The notes beneath the pieces were generated by a model. That model ran no database searches. It was not told where the DNA came from and saw nothing but the letters and a program-made list of their open reading frames with translations. DNA of 64,000 nt. Source: Flexivirga endophytica (GTDB taxonomy: Bacteria; Actinomycetota; Actinomycetes; Actinomycetales; Dermatophilaceae). A program made the translations under genes and the position numbers. How positions within the stretch are numbered: the stretch's first letter is position 1; the number at the start of each line of letters is the position of its first letter. Positions 27,897 through 36,877 of this stretch are shown here, one piece after another. Location of the stretch: NCBI RefSeq assembly GCF_014640635.1, contig NZ_BMHI01000002.1:62001-126000 (forward strand). The letters run 5' to 3'.

Positions 27897-30402
27897 CGGC
27901 GGTGCCCTCGTCGTCGTATTCGGCGTCGTCTGTCTGGTGTGGTGACTTCTGGCCGGCGTCGACGATGGCGTCGTTCGGCGTCGGCGTGTCGGTGGCTCCC
28001 GGCTCGGAAGCGGTCCGGGGACCACGTCGTACGGCGCGCCAGAGGCCGATCGCGAGGATCAGTCCGGCGAGCACGCCCAGCACCCACATGATCCACCCCG
28101 ATGTCGGGTGAACGTTGATCTTCAGCTGCGACGGCGAGTCCGCATCGGTCAGCGGGATGCCGTTGGGCGCACTCAACAAGGCGTCGATCGGGACGGTGCC
28201 GCCACCGACGGCTTCGATGTGGAAGTGCGCCGTGGCGCGGGACACGGCGTCGATGTCGACCTTCTCCACGGAGTCGGTGACCCGGATGAGGTATTTGGTC
28301 GGCTGCAGGTGCAGCTGCAGCCCGCGGACCGGACGGTTCAGCTCGTTGGAGACGGTGACGCTGATGTCGCCGGAGTCGGCGAAGAAGTTGATCGTCGAGG
28401 ACCGGATCGACAACTTGCGCAACATGGCGCCGACAGCGGTGGTGTTGCGGTCTGCCACCGCCGCCAGCTTGGCGCTTGCACCACGCCACCGGGTCGAGCC
28501 GATGATGTCCAGACCTCGCATGCGCGGTGGTATGACATCGTCGCCGCCGACCAGGACGCTCCGCAGCCCGGTGAGCCGGGTGCGCGCCTCCGCCAGCTCG
28601 GCCAGCTCCGGTGCGGTGACCGCGGGCTTCGGGGTCTTCGGCGTCGAATCACCCTTGCGCGGAGTCTTCAGCAACGTGGTCCGTGGTGCCTTGCGCAGCG
28701 CAGCCGTGGTCTCCGTGCCGGATCGCAGCGACATCCAGCCCGCCTCCCGCAGCGCGCCCACCTGGGCGGCCAGCTGCACGGGGTTGGCGCCGCCGTTGCG
28801 CGGGGCCGTCAGTGCCAACGACCGCGGGGTGCCCGGCGACTGCAGGTAGAGGGCCATCAATTGGGTCAGCAGGCGGCCGGTCTGCGTGCCCGGAGAGGTC
28901 GTGGAGCTGCTGAAGAGACGGGACAGCTGCTCGTCATACGTCAGGACACCTGAGGTGCCGGCGACGCGGTGCGTGGCGGTGCCGGTCTGGCTGCTGCCGA
29001 CCGTCCGATCGGGCAGCAGCGCGACCGCGGGGTTCTTGCTGCGCTTCGCGAGGTCCTTGGCGTATGACGTCACCGCCGCACCGGTCAGGTCGCCGGTCGG
29101 CCAGATCACCCGGGTGTCGCCGACCTGCTCGAGCCCGTCGGGCAGGTCGCGGGAGAAGTCCCGGGAGGCCAGCTGCTTGCCGGAGTCGCCCAGCTGCTGC
29201 AGTGCCGTCAGGTCGGGATCGTCCGAGGGCAGCCACCACACGGACTGACCGTCGTCCAGCGACGTCAGCCGTTCCCGGAAGCCGTTGACCGCCGCGGCGA
29301 CCTTGCCCTGCGGTGTGGTGGGCGGGGCCGTGCTGGTCGGTGACGACGACGAGCTCGACGTCGTGTCCGAGGCGCCATCGGAGGCGCCATCGGAGGCGCC
29401 ATCGGAGGCGCCACCGGAGGCGCTGTCGGAGGTCTGCCCGTCGGAGGTCTGCCCGTCCGAGGTCTGCCCGTCGGGCGTCGACGTCGACCCGGTGCTGTCG
29501 CCGGATGCGGTGCTGGTCGGGTCCGGCGTGCTGGAGCCGCTGCCGGAGGAACCGTCCGAGCCGTCGCCGCTCGAGGAACCCGACGGCGAGCTCGAGGAGC
29601 TGCCCGACGGGGTCGCGGTCGCGGACGGCACGTTGTCGTCGGCGGGCGCCGGTGGGTCGATCAGCGCCGGGTCGACGGCGAAGATCACCGGCTGTCCCTG
29701 GAACGCGTCCAGCGTGCGCTGCACCTTCGAGTCCGGACCGAGGGCGTGCTCCCACGCGGCGGCGCGGGCTGCCCCGGTGGGTCCGAAGAGGTCGGAGTCG
29801 GCCGGCAGTGTCAGCGGTACGACGATGCTCACCTGCAACGGCGACCGCGCGGTGCCGTTCTGCAACTGCAGGGTGCTGCGCGTCATACCTCGTATGGCGG
29901 AGGCGGCCGACGAGGCGCCGTCGGTGACCGTCACGGTCAGCGGCAGCGACGCGAGCCCGTAGGGATACTTCAGCTTCTTGCCCGGGATGTCGACCGCGAA
30001 CGACGTGCTGCTGCCGGCACCGAGTGACGTCGACTCGTCGTTGCTGGCGATCTCGTTGAGCGGGATGTCGAGCTTGCCGGACATCCATCGCTCGGCGGTG
30101 GCCCGCGTGTCGAGCAGTCGGCTCCCGACCGAGACGTGGGCGACCGGGTGATCGATCGGCTCCGAGCCGGTGTTGGTGATGGTCCCGGTGACGGTGACCG
30201 CTTCGCCGGACGACGAGACCGCCGGGGTGTTGGCGTTCAGACTGATGCGGGCCGTGCTGGAGGTGTCGGCGGCCGCGTGCGGCACACCGAGGGTGAAACT
30301 GAGGGAGAACAGGCCGAGCAGCAGCGCGAGGAATGCGGCGGTGCCCGTTGCTCTATGCCGGGACGAGGTGCTGCCAGGCGGTCTGGACGATGCGTCGCTC
30401 AT
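27889..30402 (-). CDS. DUF6049 family secreted/membrane protein
   Basis: The 837-residue protein has a signal peptide (cleavage near AAADTSS, residue 45), a long extracytoplasmic region with Ig-like beta segments (TVTGTITNTGSEPID at the start, FFADSGDISVTVSNELNRPV near the end), and one C-terminal transmembrane helix followed by a charged tail. This matches DUF6049, which sits directly upstream of murJ in Actinobacteria (Rv3909 is the mycobacterial member). The middle carries a low-complexity Ser/Thr/Asp repeat segment. Start ATG 30402 lies 50 bp inside the nudix gene and lacks a clear ribosome-binding site. Function is unknown; a cell-wall role is inferred. Confidence 0.85.
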   Translation of the reverse strand: MSDASSRPPGSTSSRHRATGTAAFLALLLGLFSLSFTLGVPHAAADTSSTARISLNANTPAVSSSGEAVTVTGTITNTGSEPIDHPVAHVSVGSRLLDTRATAERWMSGKLDIPLNEIASNDESTSLGAGSSTSFAVDIPGKKLKYPYGLASLPLTVTVTDGASSAASAIRGMTRSTLQLQNGTARSPLQVSIVVPLTLPADSDLFGPTGAARAAAWEHALGPDSKVQRTLDAFQGQPVIFAVDPALIDPPAPADDNVPSATATPSGSSSSSPSGSSSGDGSDGSSGSGSSTPDPTSTASGDSTGSTSTPDGQTSDGQTSDGQTSDSASGGASDGASDGASDGASDTTSSSSSSPTSTAPPTTPQGKVAAAVNGFRERLTSLDDGQSVWWLPSDDPDLTALQQLGDSGKQLASRDFSRDLPDGLEQVGDTRVIWPTGDLTGAAVTSYAKDLAKRSKNPAVALLPDRTVGSSQTGTATHRVAGTSGVLTYDEQLSRLFSSSTTSPGTQTGRLLTQLMALYLQSPGTPRSLALTAPRNGGANPVQLAAQVGALREAGWMSLRSGTETTAALRKAPRTTLLKTPRKGDSTPKTPKPAVTAPELAELAEARTRLTGLRSVLVGGDDVIPPRMRGLDIIGSTRWRGASAKLAAVADRNTTAVGAMLRKLSIRSSTINFFADSGDISVTVSNELNRPVRGLQLHLQPTKYLIRVTDSVEKVDIDAVSRATAHFHIEAVGGGTVPIDALLSAPNGIPLTDADSPSQLKINVHPTSGWIMWVLGVLAGLILAIGLWRAVRRGPRTASEPGATDTPTPNDAIVDAGQKSPHQTDDAEYDDEGTADE
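29369..29473 (-). repeat. coding minisatellite in the DUF6049 gene
   Basis: Five 12-bp units of the GAGGCGCCATCG type (29369-29428) are followed by three 15-bp units GAGGTCTGCCCGTCG (29429-29473). They encode DGAS- and DGQTS-type peptide repeats. Both keep frame, so copy-number changes would alter only linker length. Confidence 0.85.
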
Positions 30403-30835
30403 TGGGGAAGGTCAGCTTCCGTTGCACTCGGTCCAGGCGGAACCAGCGCGCGTCGACGGCCTCGTGATCGGGGTCGCCGTCGATGCTGATCTCGCCACCG
30501 AGTGCCTCCAACATGTAGTGATGGACCCGCTTGTGAATGCGTAGTTGCGGGGTGCTGAACCAATAGTCGATCGTGCCGAGGGTCACCAGGGCACGTCCGA
30601 TGATGCCTGTTTCCTCCTGGACTTCGCGAACCGCGGTCTCGACCAGTGTTTCGCCGGGCTCGACGTGCCCCTTGGGCAGACACCACTCCAGCCGGCCGGC
30701 CCGATTGTGGCGTGCGATGAGCGCGATCCAGGCGAAACCGCCCGCGACGTCGATGATGACGCCTCCGGCCGAGGTCTCCTCCACAGCGGGCAGCCGCCGC
30801 ACGGGGCGGTCGGCGCGCGGCGGATAGAGGCTCAT
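30353..30835 (-). CDS. Nudix hydrolase
   Basis: The 160-residue protein carries a complete Nudix box: GHVEPGETLVETAVREVQEE followed by TGI, matching GX5EX7REUXEEXGU. These enzymes hydrolyse nucleoside diphosphate derivatives; the substrate cannot be told. Its location, divergent from cca and upstream of DUF6049-murJ, equals that of mycobacterial mutT4. The ATG at 30835 lies six bases after a TAGAGT hexamer, suggesting a leaderless mRNA. Confidence 0.93.
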   Translation of the reverse strand: MSLYPPRADRPVRRLPAVEETSAGGVIIDVAGGFAWIALIARHNRAGRLEWCLPKGHVEPGETLVETAVREVQEETGIIGRALVTLGTIDYWFSTPQLRIHKRVHHYMLEALGGEISIDGDPDHEAVDARWFRLDRVQRKLTFPNERRIVQTAWQHLVPA

Positions 30836-30841
30836 CTCGAC

Positions 30842-30847
30842 ACTCTA
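30842..30847 (-). promoter_or_regulatory. -10 hexamer for leaderless nudix gene
   Basis: TAGAGT on the minus strand, six bases before the ATG, so transcription should start at the start codon. Confidence 0.55.
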
Positions 30848-30894
30848 AACCGCGCTCGTCGCGACTCCCAGCGGATCGAGGCATTCCCCTCACC

Positions 30895-30900
30895 TACCCT
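30895..30900 (+). promoter_or_regulatory. cca: -10 hexamer for leaderless cca
   Basis: TACCCT ends six bases before the third of three consecutive GTG codons (30907). It lies 48 bp from the opposing nudix hexamer, so both divergent genes share a 65-bp spacer. Confidence 0.5.
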
Positions 30901-30906
30901 GTGGTG

Positions 30907-32439
30907 GTGCCGACGCCCCCACGACCCGATGAATCCTCGACCAACGGTGCGCTGCAGCGGCGCGCGGTCGCGCAGTTGGCGCCGGTCCTGCCGATGCTGC
31001 AGGAGCTCGGATCGCTCTTCGCCGGCGCAGGCCACGAGCTCGCGCTGGTCGGCGGTCCGGTGCGCGACGCGTTCCTCGGCCGGGCCTCGTCCGACCTGGA
31101 CCTGACGACGTCCGCGCGCCCGGAGCAGATCGAGGCGCTGCTGAAGCCCTGGGCCGACACCACCTGGGACATCGGCCGCGACTTCGGCACGATCGGCGCT
31201 CGCAGTGGCGACACGATCGTCGAGGTGACGACATACCGGGCGGACGCCTATGACCGGCGGACCCGCAAGCCGGTGGTCAGCTTCGGCGACTCGTTGACCG
31301 ACGACCTGGTGCGGCGCGACTTCACCGTCAACGCTATGGCACTGCGGCTGCCCGACCTGGAGTTCGTCGATCCGTATGCCGGCATGGCCGCGCTCGCCGG
31401 GCGCACGATGATGACGCCGTCCGCGCCGGAGGTGTCGTTCGGCGACGACCCGCTGCGGATGATGCGGGCGGCGCGCTTCGCGGCGCAGCTGGGCTTCACC
31501 GTCGACCCACGCGTGCAGGCCGCGATGACCGAGCTGGCCGGGTCGATCGAGATGATCTCCGCCGAGCGGGTGCACGACGAGTTGGTCAAGCTGATGCTGG
31601 CGCCCGACCCGCGGGCCGGGCTGACCCTGCTGGTCGACACCGGCATCGCCGACCACGTGCTGCCCGAGCTGCCGGCCCTGCGGCTGGAGGTCGACGAGCA
31701 CCACCGGCACAAGGACGTCTACGAGCACTCGCTGACCGTGCTCGAGCAGGCGATGGCACTGGAGAACGACCGGGTCGTCCCGGGGCTGGAGCAGCCGGAG
31801 CTGGTGCCCGGGCCCGACCTGGTGCTGCGGCTGGCGGCGCTGCTGCACGACATCGGCAAGCCGGCGACCCGACGTTTCGAGGGCGGCGGCGGTGTCTCGT
31901 TCCATCATCACGAGATGGTCGGCGCGAAGCTGGTGCGCAAGCGGCTGCGGGCGCTGCGCTTCGACAAGGACACCATCAAGCAGGTGGCCCGGTTGACCGA
32001 GCTGCACCTGCGCTTCCACGGGTATGGCGGGCCGGGTGTGCCCTCTCGTGGTGGTGCGGGCGATGTCGACTCTCCGTGGACCGACTCCGCGGTGCGCCGT
32101 TACATCACCGATGCCGGGCCGTTGTTGTCCCGGCTGCACCTGCTCACCCGGTCCGACTGCACCACCCGCAATCGCCGGAAGGCGGCGGCGCTCTCGGCGG
32201 CATACGACAGCCTCGAGATACGCATCGCGGCGCTGCGCGAGCAGGAGGAGCTGGACGCGGTGCGTCCGGAGTTGAACGGCAATCAGATCGCCGAGACCCT
32301 CGGCATCAAGCCCGGCCCGGTGCTGGGCGAGGCCTATAAGCACCTGCTGGCATTCCGGCTCGACAACGGCCCGGTCGGTGAGGACGCCGCCCGCGCGGAG
32401 TTGCTGCGCTGGTGGGCCGACCAGCCGGACGGCAGCTGA
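30907..32439 (+). CDS. cca: CCA tRNA nucleotidyltransferase
   Basis: The enzyme adds or repairs the CCA end of tRNAs. The 510-residue protein has the nucleotidyltransferase signature VGGPVRDAFLGRASSDLDL, the RRDFTVNAMAL motif, the tRNA-binding region (DPLRMMRAARFAAQLGF), and an HD phosphohydrolase domain (HRHKDVYEHSL, LLHDIGKPATR). Three GTG codons in a row begin at 30901; 30907 fits the leaderless spacing. The equivalent gene (pcnA) holds the same position in Mycobacterium. Confidence 0.94.
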   Translation: MPTPPRPDESSTNGALQRRAVAQLAPVLPMLQELGSLFAGAGHELALVGGPVRDAFLGRASSDLDLTTSARPEQIEALLKPWADTTWDIGRDFGTIGARSGDTIVEVTTYRADAYDRRTRKPVVSFGDSLTDDLVRRDFTVNAMALRLPDLEFVDPYAGMAALAGRTMMTPSAPEVSFGDDPLRMMRAARFAAQLGFTVDPRVQAAMTELAGSIEMISAERVHDELVKLMLAPDPRAGLTLLVDTGIADHVLPELPALRLEVDEHHRHKDVYEHSLTVLEQAMALENDRVVPGLEQPELVPGPDLVLRLAALLHDIGKPATRRFEGGGGVSFHHHEMVGAKLVRKRLRALRFDKDTIKQVARLTELHLRFHGYGGPGVPSRGGAGDVDSPWTDSAVRRYITDAGPLLSRLHLLTRSDCTTRNRRKAAALSAAYDSLEIRIAALREQEELDAVRPELNGNQIAETLGIKPGPVLGEAYKHLLAFRLDNGPVGEDAARAELLRWWADQPDGS

Positions 32440-32470
32440 CCGTCCGACCGACCCCCTTTTTCGCCCTTTG

Positions 32471-32574
32471 GCCGAGAGGACAGGCACCGATCGAGAGGAC
32501 AGGCGATGTGCCCGTTCTAGGGCGCGTTTTGGGCCATTTTGGGTGTCCTCTCGGCAATCCGCTGTCCTCTCGGC
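32471..32574. repeat. nested inverted repeats between cca and dxs
   Basis: Four copies of a CGAGAGGACA element lie here. Two face one way (32471-32483 and 32491-32502), two the other (32544-32555 and 32562-32574), with 18-20 bp steps. The outer pair GCCGAGAGGACAG/CTGTCCTCTCGGC is a perfect 13-bp inverted repeat. The spacer lies between the converging 3' ends of cca and dxs, so it may form alternative hairpins as a bidirectional terminator. Confidence 0.7.
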
Positions 32575-32592
32575 AAGAACGGCGGGTAGGGC

Positions 32593-34404
32593 TCAGCTGC
32601 CGACGAGGGTGGGGGCGGCGTGCTTCGACCCGCGGCGCCAGCGTGCGGCCAGCACGGTGTCGACCACGTGGTCGGCGTCCAGGCCGTAGTCGGACAGCAG
32701 CGTCGCCCGTTCGCCGACCGGCACGAACTCCACCGGCAACCCCAGCGGTATGACGCGGCTCGACAGCCCCTCGAGGTGTGCCGCCATGGAGAGTGCGGCG
32801 CCCAGCCCGCCGCCGATGGCGTTGTCCTCCAACGTGATCACCACCCGGTGGTCGGCGACCAGACTCATCAACTCAGGTGCGACGGGGTGGATCCAGCGAG
32901 GGTCGGCAACGGTGACGGAGACTCCCATCGAGGCCAGTCGGTCGGCGCTCTCTACGGCGACGGTGGCCAGTGCGCCGCTGCTGACCAGCAGCACCTGGGC
33001 GTCCGGGCGGTGCGCCGTGAGCAGGTCGACGGGGCCGACCCGGGTGTGCACGCCGACCGGCAGCGGTGCGTCGCCCTTGGGATAGCGCAGCACCGTCGGG
33101 CCATCCTCGTGGGCCAGCGCTTCGCGCAGCAGCTCCCGGAGCCGGATGGCGTCACGCGGCGCGGCGATCCGGATCCCGGGCACGCCGCGCAGTAGCGAGA
33201 CGTCCCAGATGCCGTGGTGCGACGGGCCGTCCGGGCCGGTGACGCCGGACCGGTCGAGCACGAAAGTGACTGGCAGACGGTGCAATCCGACATCCATCAG
33301 CACCTGGTCGAATGCTCGCCCGAGGAAGGTCGAGTAGATCGCGACCACCGGGTGCAGGCCGGACGTCGCCAGGCCCGCCGCGCAGGTGACTGCATGCTGC
33401 TCGGCGATGCCCACATCGATGATCCGGTGCGGGAAGCGCTCACCGAAGGGGCCGAGACCGGTCGGCAGTCGCATCGCCGCGGTGACCGCGACGATGTCGG
33501 AGCGTTCCTCGCCGACGGCGGCCAACTCACCCCCGAAAACCTTTGTCCAGGCTTCGGATCGAGCCGGTTTGCGGTCCCCGGGAACGACGGCCGTGGGAGT
33601 GCGTGCCGGGCTGACACTGTGCATCCGGTCGGCCTCGTCCTGCTCCGCAGGGGGATAGCCCTTGCCCTTGCGGGTAACGACGTGCACCACGACGGGGCCG
33701 TCCTGGTCGCGGGCTCGGCCGAACGCCCGGTGCAGCGCCTTGAAGTCGTGACCGTCGATCGGACCGATGTAGCCGAACCCCAGTGATACCAGCACATTCG
33801 AGCAGGCGGCTCCCTCGCGCAGCTGCCGCAGGTGCCTGGACAGCGCGCCGACCGTGGGGTCGTAGGACCGGCCGTTGTCGTTGAGCACGATCACCACCGG
33901 CCGGTCGCTCGCGCCGAGGTTGTTGAGCGCCTCCCACGCCATACCACCGGTGAGCGCGCCGTCGCCGACGACGGCGACCACCCGTCGGCCACGTCCGGTC
34001 AGCTGGAACCCGCGGGACAGCCCGTCGGCATACGACAGAGCCGTTGAGGCGTGGGAGTTCTCGACGATGTCGTAGTCGCTCTCTGTGCGACACGGGTAGC
34101 CGGAAAGCCCTCCAGCAGTGCGCAATTGGCCGAGTCGGCCGTCGCGACCGGTGAGCATCTTGTGCACGTAGCTCTGGTGGCCGGTGTCCCAGATGATCGC
34201 GTCGTGTGGCGCGTCGAAGGTTCGGTGCAGCGCGATGGTGAGTTCGACCACCCCGAGGTTGGGTCCGAGGTGTCCGCCGGTGCGGCTCACGACGTCGATC
34301 AGGCGTCGCCGGATCTGCGCGGCAAGCTCAGGCAGTGCCGAGTCCGGCAGCACCTTGAGGTCACCGGGGGAGGTGATGTGCTCCAGCAGGCCCGGCGCGG
34401 TCAT
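32593..34404 (-). CDS. dxs: 1-deoxy-D-xylulose-5-phosphate synthase
   Basis: Dxs condenses pyruvate and glyceraldehyde 3-phosphate, the entry step of the MEP isoprenoid pathway, using thiamine diphosphate. The 603-residue protein shows DTGHQSYVHKMLTGR, the TPP motif VGDGALTGGMAWEALNN, the IDGHD loop, VGIAEQHAVTCAAG and DRSGVTGPDGPSHHG. The ATG shares one base with the hpnH stop (TGATG). It is the last gene of the hopanoid operon, so it probably boosts precursor supply for hopanoids. A housekeeping copy may exist elsewhere. Confidence 0.95.
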   Translation of the reverse strand: MTAPGLLEHITSPGDLKVLPDSALPELAAQIRRRLIDVVSRTGGHLGPNLGVVELTIALHRTFDAPHDAIIWDTGHQSYVHKMLTGRDGRLGQLRTAGGLSGYPCRTESDYDIVENSHASTALSYADGLSRGFQLTGRGRRVVAVVGDGALTGGMAWEALNNLGASDRPVVIVLNDNGRSYDPTVGALSRHLRQLREGAACSNVLVSLGFGYIGPIDGHDFKALHRAFGRARDQDGPVVVHVVTRKGKGYPPAEQDEADRMHSVSPARTPTAVVPGDRKPARSEAWTKVFGGELAAVGEERSDIVAVTAAMRLPTGLGPFGERFPHRIIDVGIAEQHAVTCAAGLATSGLHPVVAIYSTFLGRAFDQVLMDVGLHRLPVTFVLDRSGVTGPDGPSHHGIWDVSLLRGVPGIRIAAPRDAIRLRELLREALAHEDGPTVLRYPKGDAPLPVGVHTRVGPVDLLTAHRPDAQVLLVSSGALATVAVESADRLASMGVSVTVADPRWIHPVAPELMSLVADHRVVITLEDNAIGGGLGAALSMAAHLEGLSSRVIPLGLPVEFVPVGERATLLSDYGLDADHVVDTVLAARWRRGSKHAAPTLVGS

Positions 34405-35408
34405 CACGCCACCGCCGCCCGGATGGTCTCGCGCAGCGAGCTGGTGGTGGCGATCACCGCGGTGGGTTCGTAGCCGCAGTGCGCCATACAGTTCGCGCAC
34501 CGCTCGTCCTTGCCGCGTCCGAACGCCTCCCAGTCGGTGTCCTCGATCAGCTCCTGGTAGGTCGACACGTAGCCGTCATCGAGCAGGTAGCAGGGTCGCT
34601 GCCAGCCCTTGAGGCTGTATGACGGGATCGCCCATGGCGTGCACTCGTAGTCGACCTTGCCCTCGAGGAAGTCGAGGAACAGCGGTGAGTGGTTGAGCCG
34701 CCACTTCTTGCGGCGACCCTCGCCGAACGCTTTGGAGAAGAGTTCACGAGTCTCCTCGACACCCAGGAACCCCTCCTGGTCGGGGGCCTTCCAGTAGGCG
34801 TAGCCCGGCGCGATCTGCATGTTGTCGACCTTGACCTCGTCGTTGAGGTAGTTGAGCACGTCGATGACGTCCTGTGGCGAATCACTGTTGAACACAGTGG
34901 TGTTGGTCATCACCCGGAAACCTCGCGACTGCGCCAGCTTGATCGCCTCGATCGCCTTCTCGAAGCCGCCCTCGTGGCTGACCGACGCGTCGTGCCGCTC
35001 CTTCATGCCGTCGACGTGCACCATCCAGGCGAAGTCGCGGTGCGGTGTGAACTTGTCGATGTGCCGAGCCATGAGCAGGGCGTTGGTGCACATGAAGACG
35101 ATCTTCTTGCGGTCCAGCAGTTCCTGGACGATCTCGTGGATCTGCGGGTGCATGAGCGGCTCGCCACCCGCGATCGAGACCATCGGCGCGCCGCACTCCT
35201 CGATCGCTGCGACGGCCTGCTCGACCGGCATGCGCTGCTTGAGCATCGCGGCCGGCTCCTGGATCTTGCCGCAGCCGACGCACTTGAGGTTGCAGGCGAA
35301 GAGCGGCTCGAGCTCGACCAGCAGCGGATACTTCTCGCGTCCCGCGAGCTTCTGCTTCATGAGGTATTGCCCGAGGCGAACGGATTGGCGAAATGGCATG
35401 TGCGGCAT
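34404..35408 (-). CDS. hpnH: adenosylhopane-forming radical SAM enzyme HpnH
   Basis: HpnH adds the 5'-deoxyadenosyl group to hopene (diploptene), giving adenosylhopane. The 334-residue protein has the radical SAM cysteine motif CNLKCVGC near residue 42, the SIAGGEPLMHPQI loop, and a C-terminal cysteine cluster (DERCANCMAHCGYEPTAV). It is one of the best conserved hopanoid genes. Start ATG 35408 lies two bases after the HpnG-IspH stop; a second ATG three codons on is possible. Confidence 0.94.
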   Translation of the reverse strand: MPHMPFRQSVRLGQYLMKQKLAGREKYPLLVELEPLFACNLKCVGCGKIQEPAAMLKQRMPVEQAVAAIEECGAPMVSIAGGEPLMHPQIHEIVQELLDRKKIVFMCTNALLMARHIDKFTPHRDFAWMVHVDGMKERHDASVSHEGGFEKAIEAIKLAQSRGFRVMTNTTVFNSDSPQDVIDVLNYLNDEVKVDNMQIAPGYAYWKAPDQEGFLGVEETRELFSKAFGEGRRKKWRLNHSPLFLDFLEGKVDYECTPWAIPSYSLKGWQRPCYLLDDGYVSTYQELIEDTDWEAFGRGKDERCANCMAHCGYEPTAVIATTSSLRETIRAAVA

Positions 35409-35410
35409 GG

Positions 35411-36877
35411 TCAGACAACCTCTCGTGGCAGGGAGAAATGCATGGTCTCGGTGACGCCTCCGCGTCGGGTGACGTCGAGCTCGCCGAGTGCAGCGAGGGC
35501 GGCGATGAGCTCTTCGACGAGCGCCGCCGGTGCGGACGCCCCGGCACTGACGCCGATGGTGTGCGCACCCCGCAGCCACTGCAGGTGTATGTCGGAAGCG
35601 TCCTCCACCAGGTGCGCCTCGGCGCCGTTGGCTTCGGCGACCTCGACCAGTCGCATCGAGTTGGAGGAGTTGGCCGAGCCGACCACCAGGACCAGGTCGC
35701 TCGCGGCCGCGACCTCCCGGATCGCCTGCTGCCGGTTGCTGGTGGCGTAGCAGATGTCGTCCCGCCGGGGTGCCTGCAGCGCCGGGAACCGGGTGCGTAG
35801 GACACCGGCGATCTCGTCGGCCTCCTCGACCGACAGCGTGGTCTGCATGACGTACGAAACATGTGTCGGGTCAGGCACTTCCACCGTGTGCGCGTCGTCG
35901 ATGGTCTCGATCACGACGACGTTGTCGGGTGCTTCACCACGGGTGCCGACGACCTCCTCGTGCTCCGCGTGGCCGATGAGGAAGACCGTGCGGCCGGCAT
36001 TGGTGAAGCGATGCACTTCGCTGTGCACCTTGGCGACGAGCGGACAGGTCGCGTCGATGACGTTCAATCGGCGTTCGGCGGCCTGTGCGCGCACCGAGGG
36101 CGCGACACCGTGTGCGGCGAGCACCGCGGTGGCCTCCTCCGGCACCTCGTCCAACTCCTGCACGAAGACCGCGCCGTGGCGCTCCAGATCGGCGACGACG
36201 TGCGTGTTGTGTACGATCTGTCGGCGTACGTAGACGGGCGAACCATGTATGGCGAGCGCACGTTCGACGATCTCGATGGCCCGCTCGACACCGGCGCAGA
36301 AGGACTGCGGCTCGGCGCGCAGGATCGTGCGGCGGTCACACGCATCCAGCCACTCCTGCAGCATCGGTGCGGCACGACGCAATGACCGCAGCGCCGCAAC
36401 GCCGCGGCGCAGCGTGCCCGGATGCACGAGTGGGTCGTCCGCGGTGTCGACGACGGCACGCACGACAGCAAGTTGCTCGGGATCCAATTGTGTTGCCAAA
36501 TAACCGGACTCGGTGTCGACGGCGAGGCCACCGCGTGCGGCGAGTGACATGCGGTGAGGGCCTGTCACGACCCGGTCGGTGCTGTCGATCGTGCCGACGT
36601 GCACCGTCAGGCCGGCACGACGCAACGCACCGGCGAGCAGGGATGCCGACGGTAGGGCGACCTCGTCGTCCCCGGTGCGCAACCGGTCGGCGACGACCAG
36701 ATCACCGGGCCGGACGTGCGCCGCCAGGGCACCGGCGACGCCGGCGATCACCGTGGGCACGTCGGTGCGTCGTGGATGTCCGTCCGGGCCGCGCCCGGAA
36801 ACGTATGGCGCTGTGCGCATTCCGCGCTCGAGGGCGAGGCGCTCGATGCGCAGTGGTGTCAGGACCTGGGCGCTCAT
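35411..36877 (-). CDS. ispH: HpnG-like phosphorylase / IspH fusion protein
   Basis: The 488-residue protein joins two enzymes. Residues 1-165 resemble the nucleoside phosphorylase family of HpnG (TVIAGVAGALAAHVRPGDLV, GGLAVDTESGYLATQ), which removes adenine from adenosylhopane. From about residue 180 it is IspH, the 4Fe-4S enzyme making IPP and DMAPP, with three cluster cysteines in SFCAGVERAIEIVERAL, IDATCPLVAKVH and DICYATSNRQ, and the SSNSMRL motif. The fusion puts an upstream isoprenoid step and a late hopanoid step on one chain. ATG 36877 overlaps the shc stop by four bases. Confidence 0.9.
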   Translation of the reverse strand: MSAQVLTPLRIERLALERGMRTAPYVSGRGPDGHPRRTDVPTVIAGVAGALAAHVRPGDLVVADRLRTGDDEVALPSASLLAGALRRAGLTVHVGTIDSTDRVVTGPHRMSLAARGGLAVDTESGYLATQLDPEQLAVVRAVVDTADDPLVHPGTLRRGVAALRSLRRAAPMLQEWLDACDRRTILRAEPQSFCAGVERAIEIVERALAIHGSPVYVRRQIVHNTHVVADLERHGAVFVQELDEVPEEATAVLAAHGVAPSVRAQAAERRLNVIDATCPLVAKVHSEVHRFTNAGRTVFLIGHAEHEEVVGTRGEAPDNVVVIETIDDAHTVEVPDPTHVSYVMQTTLSVEEADEIAGVLRTRFPALQAPRRDDICYATSNRQQAIREVAAASDLVLVVGSANSSNSMRLVEVAEANGAEAHLVEDASDIHLQWLRGAHTIGVSAGASAPAALVEELIAALAALGELDVTRRGGVTETMHFSLPREVV

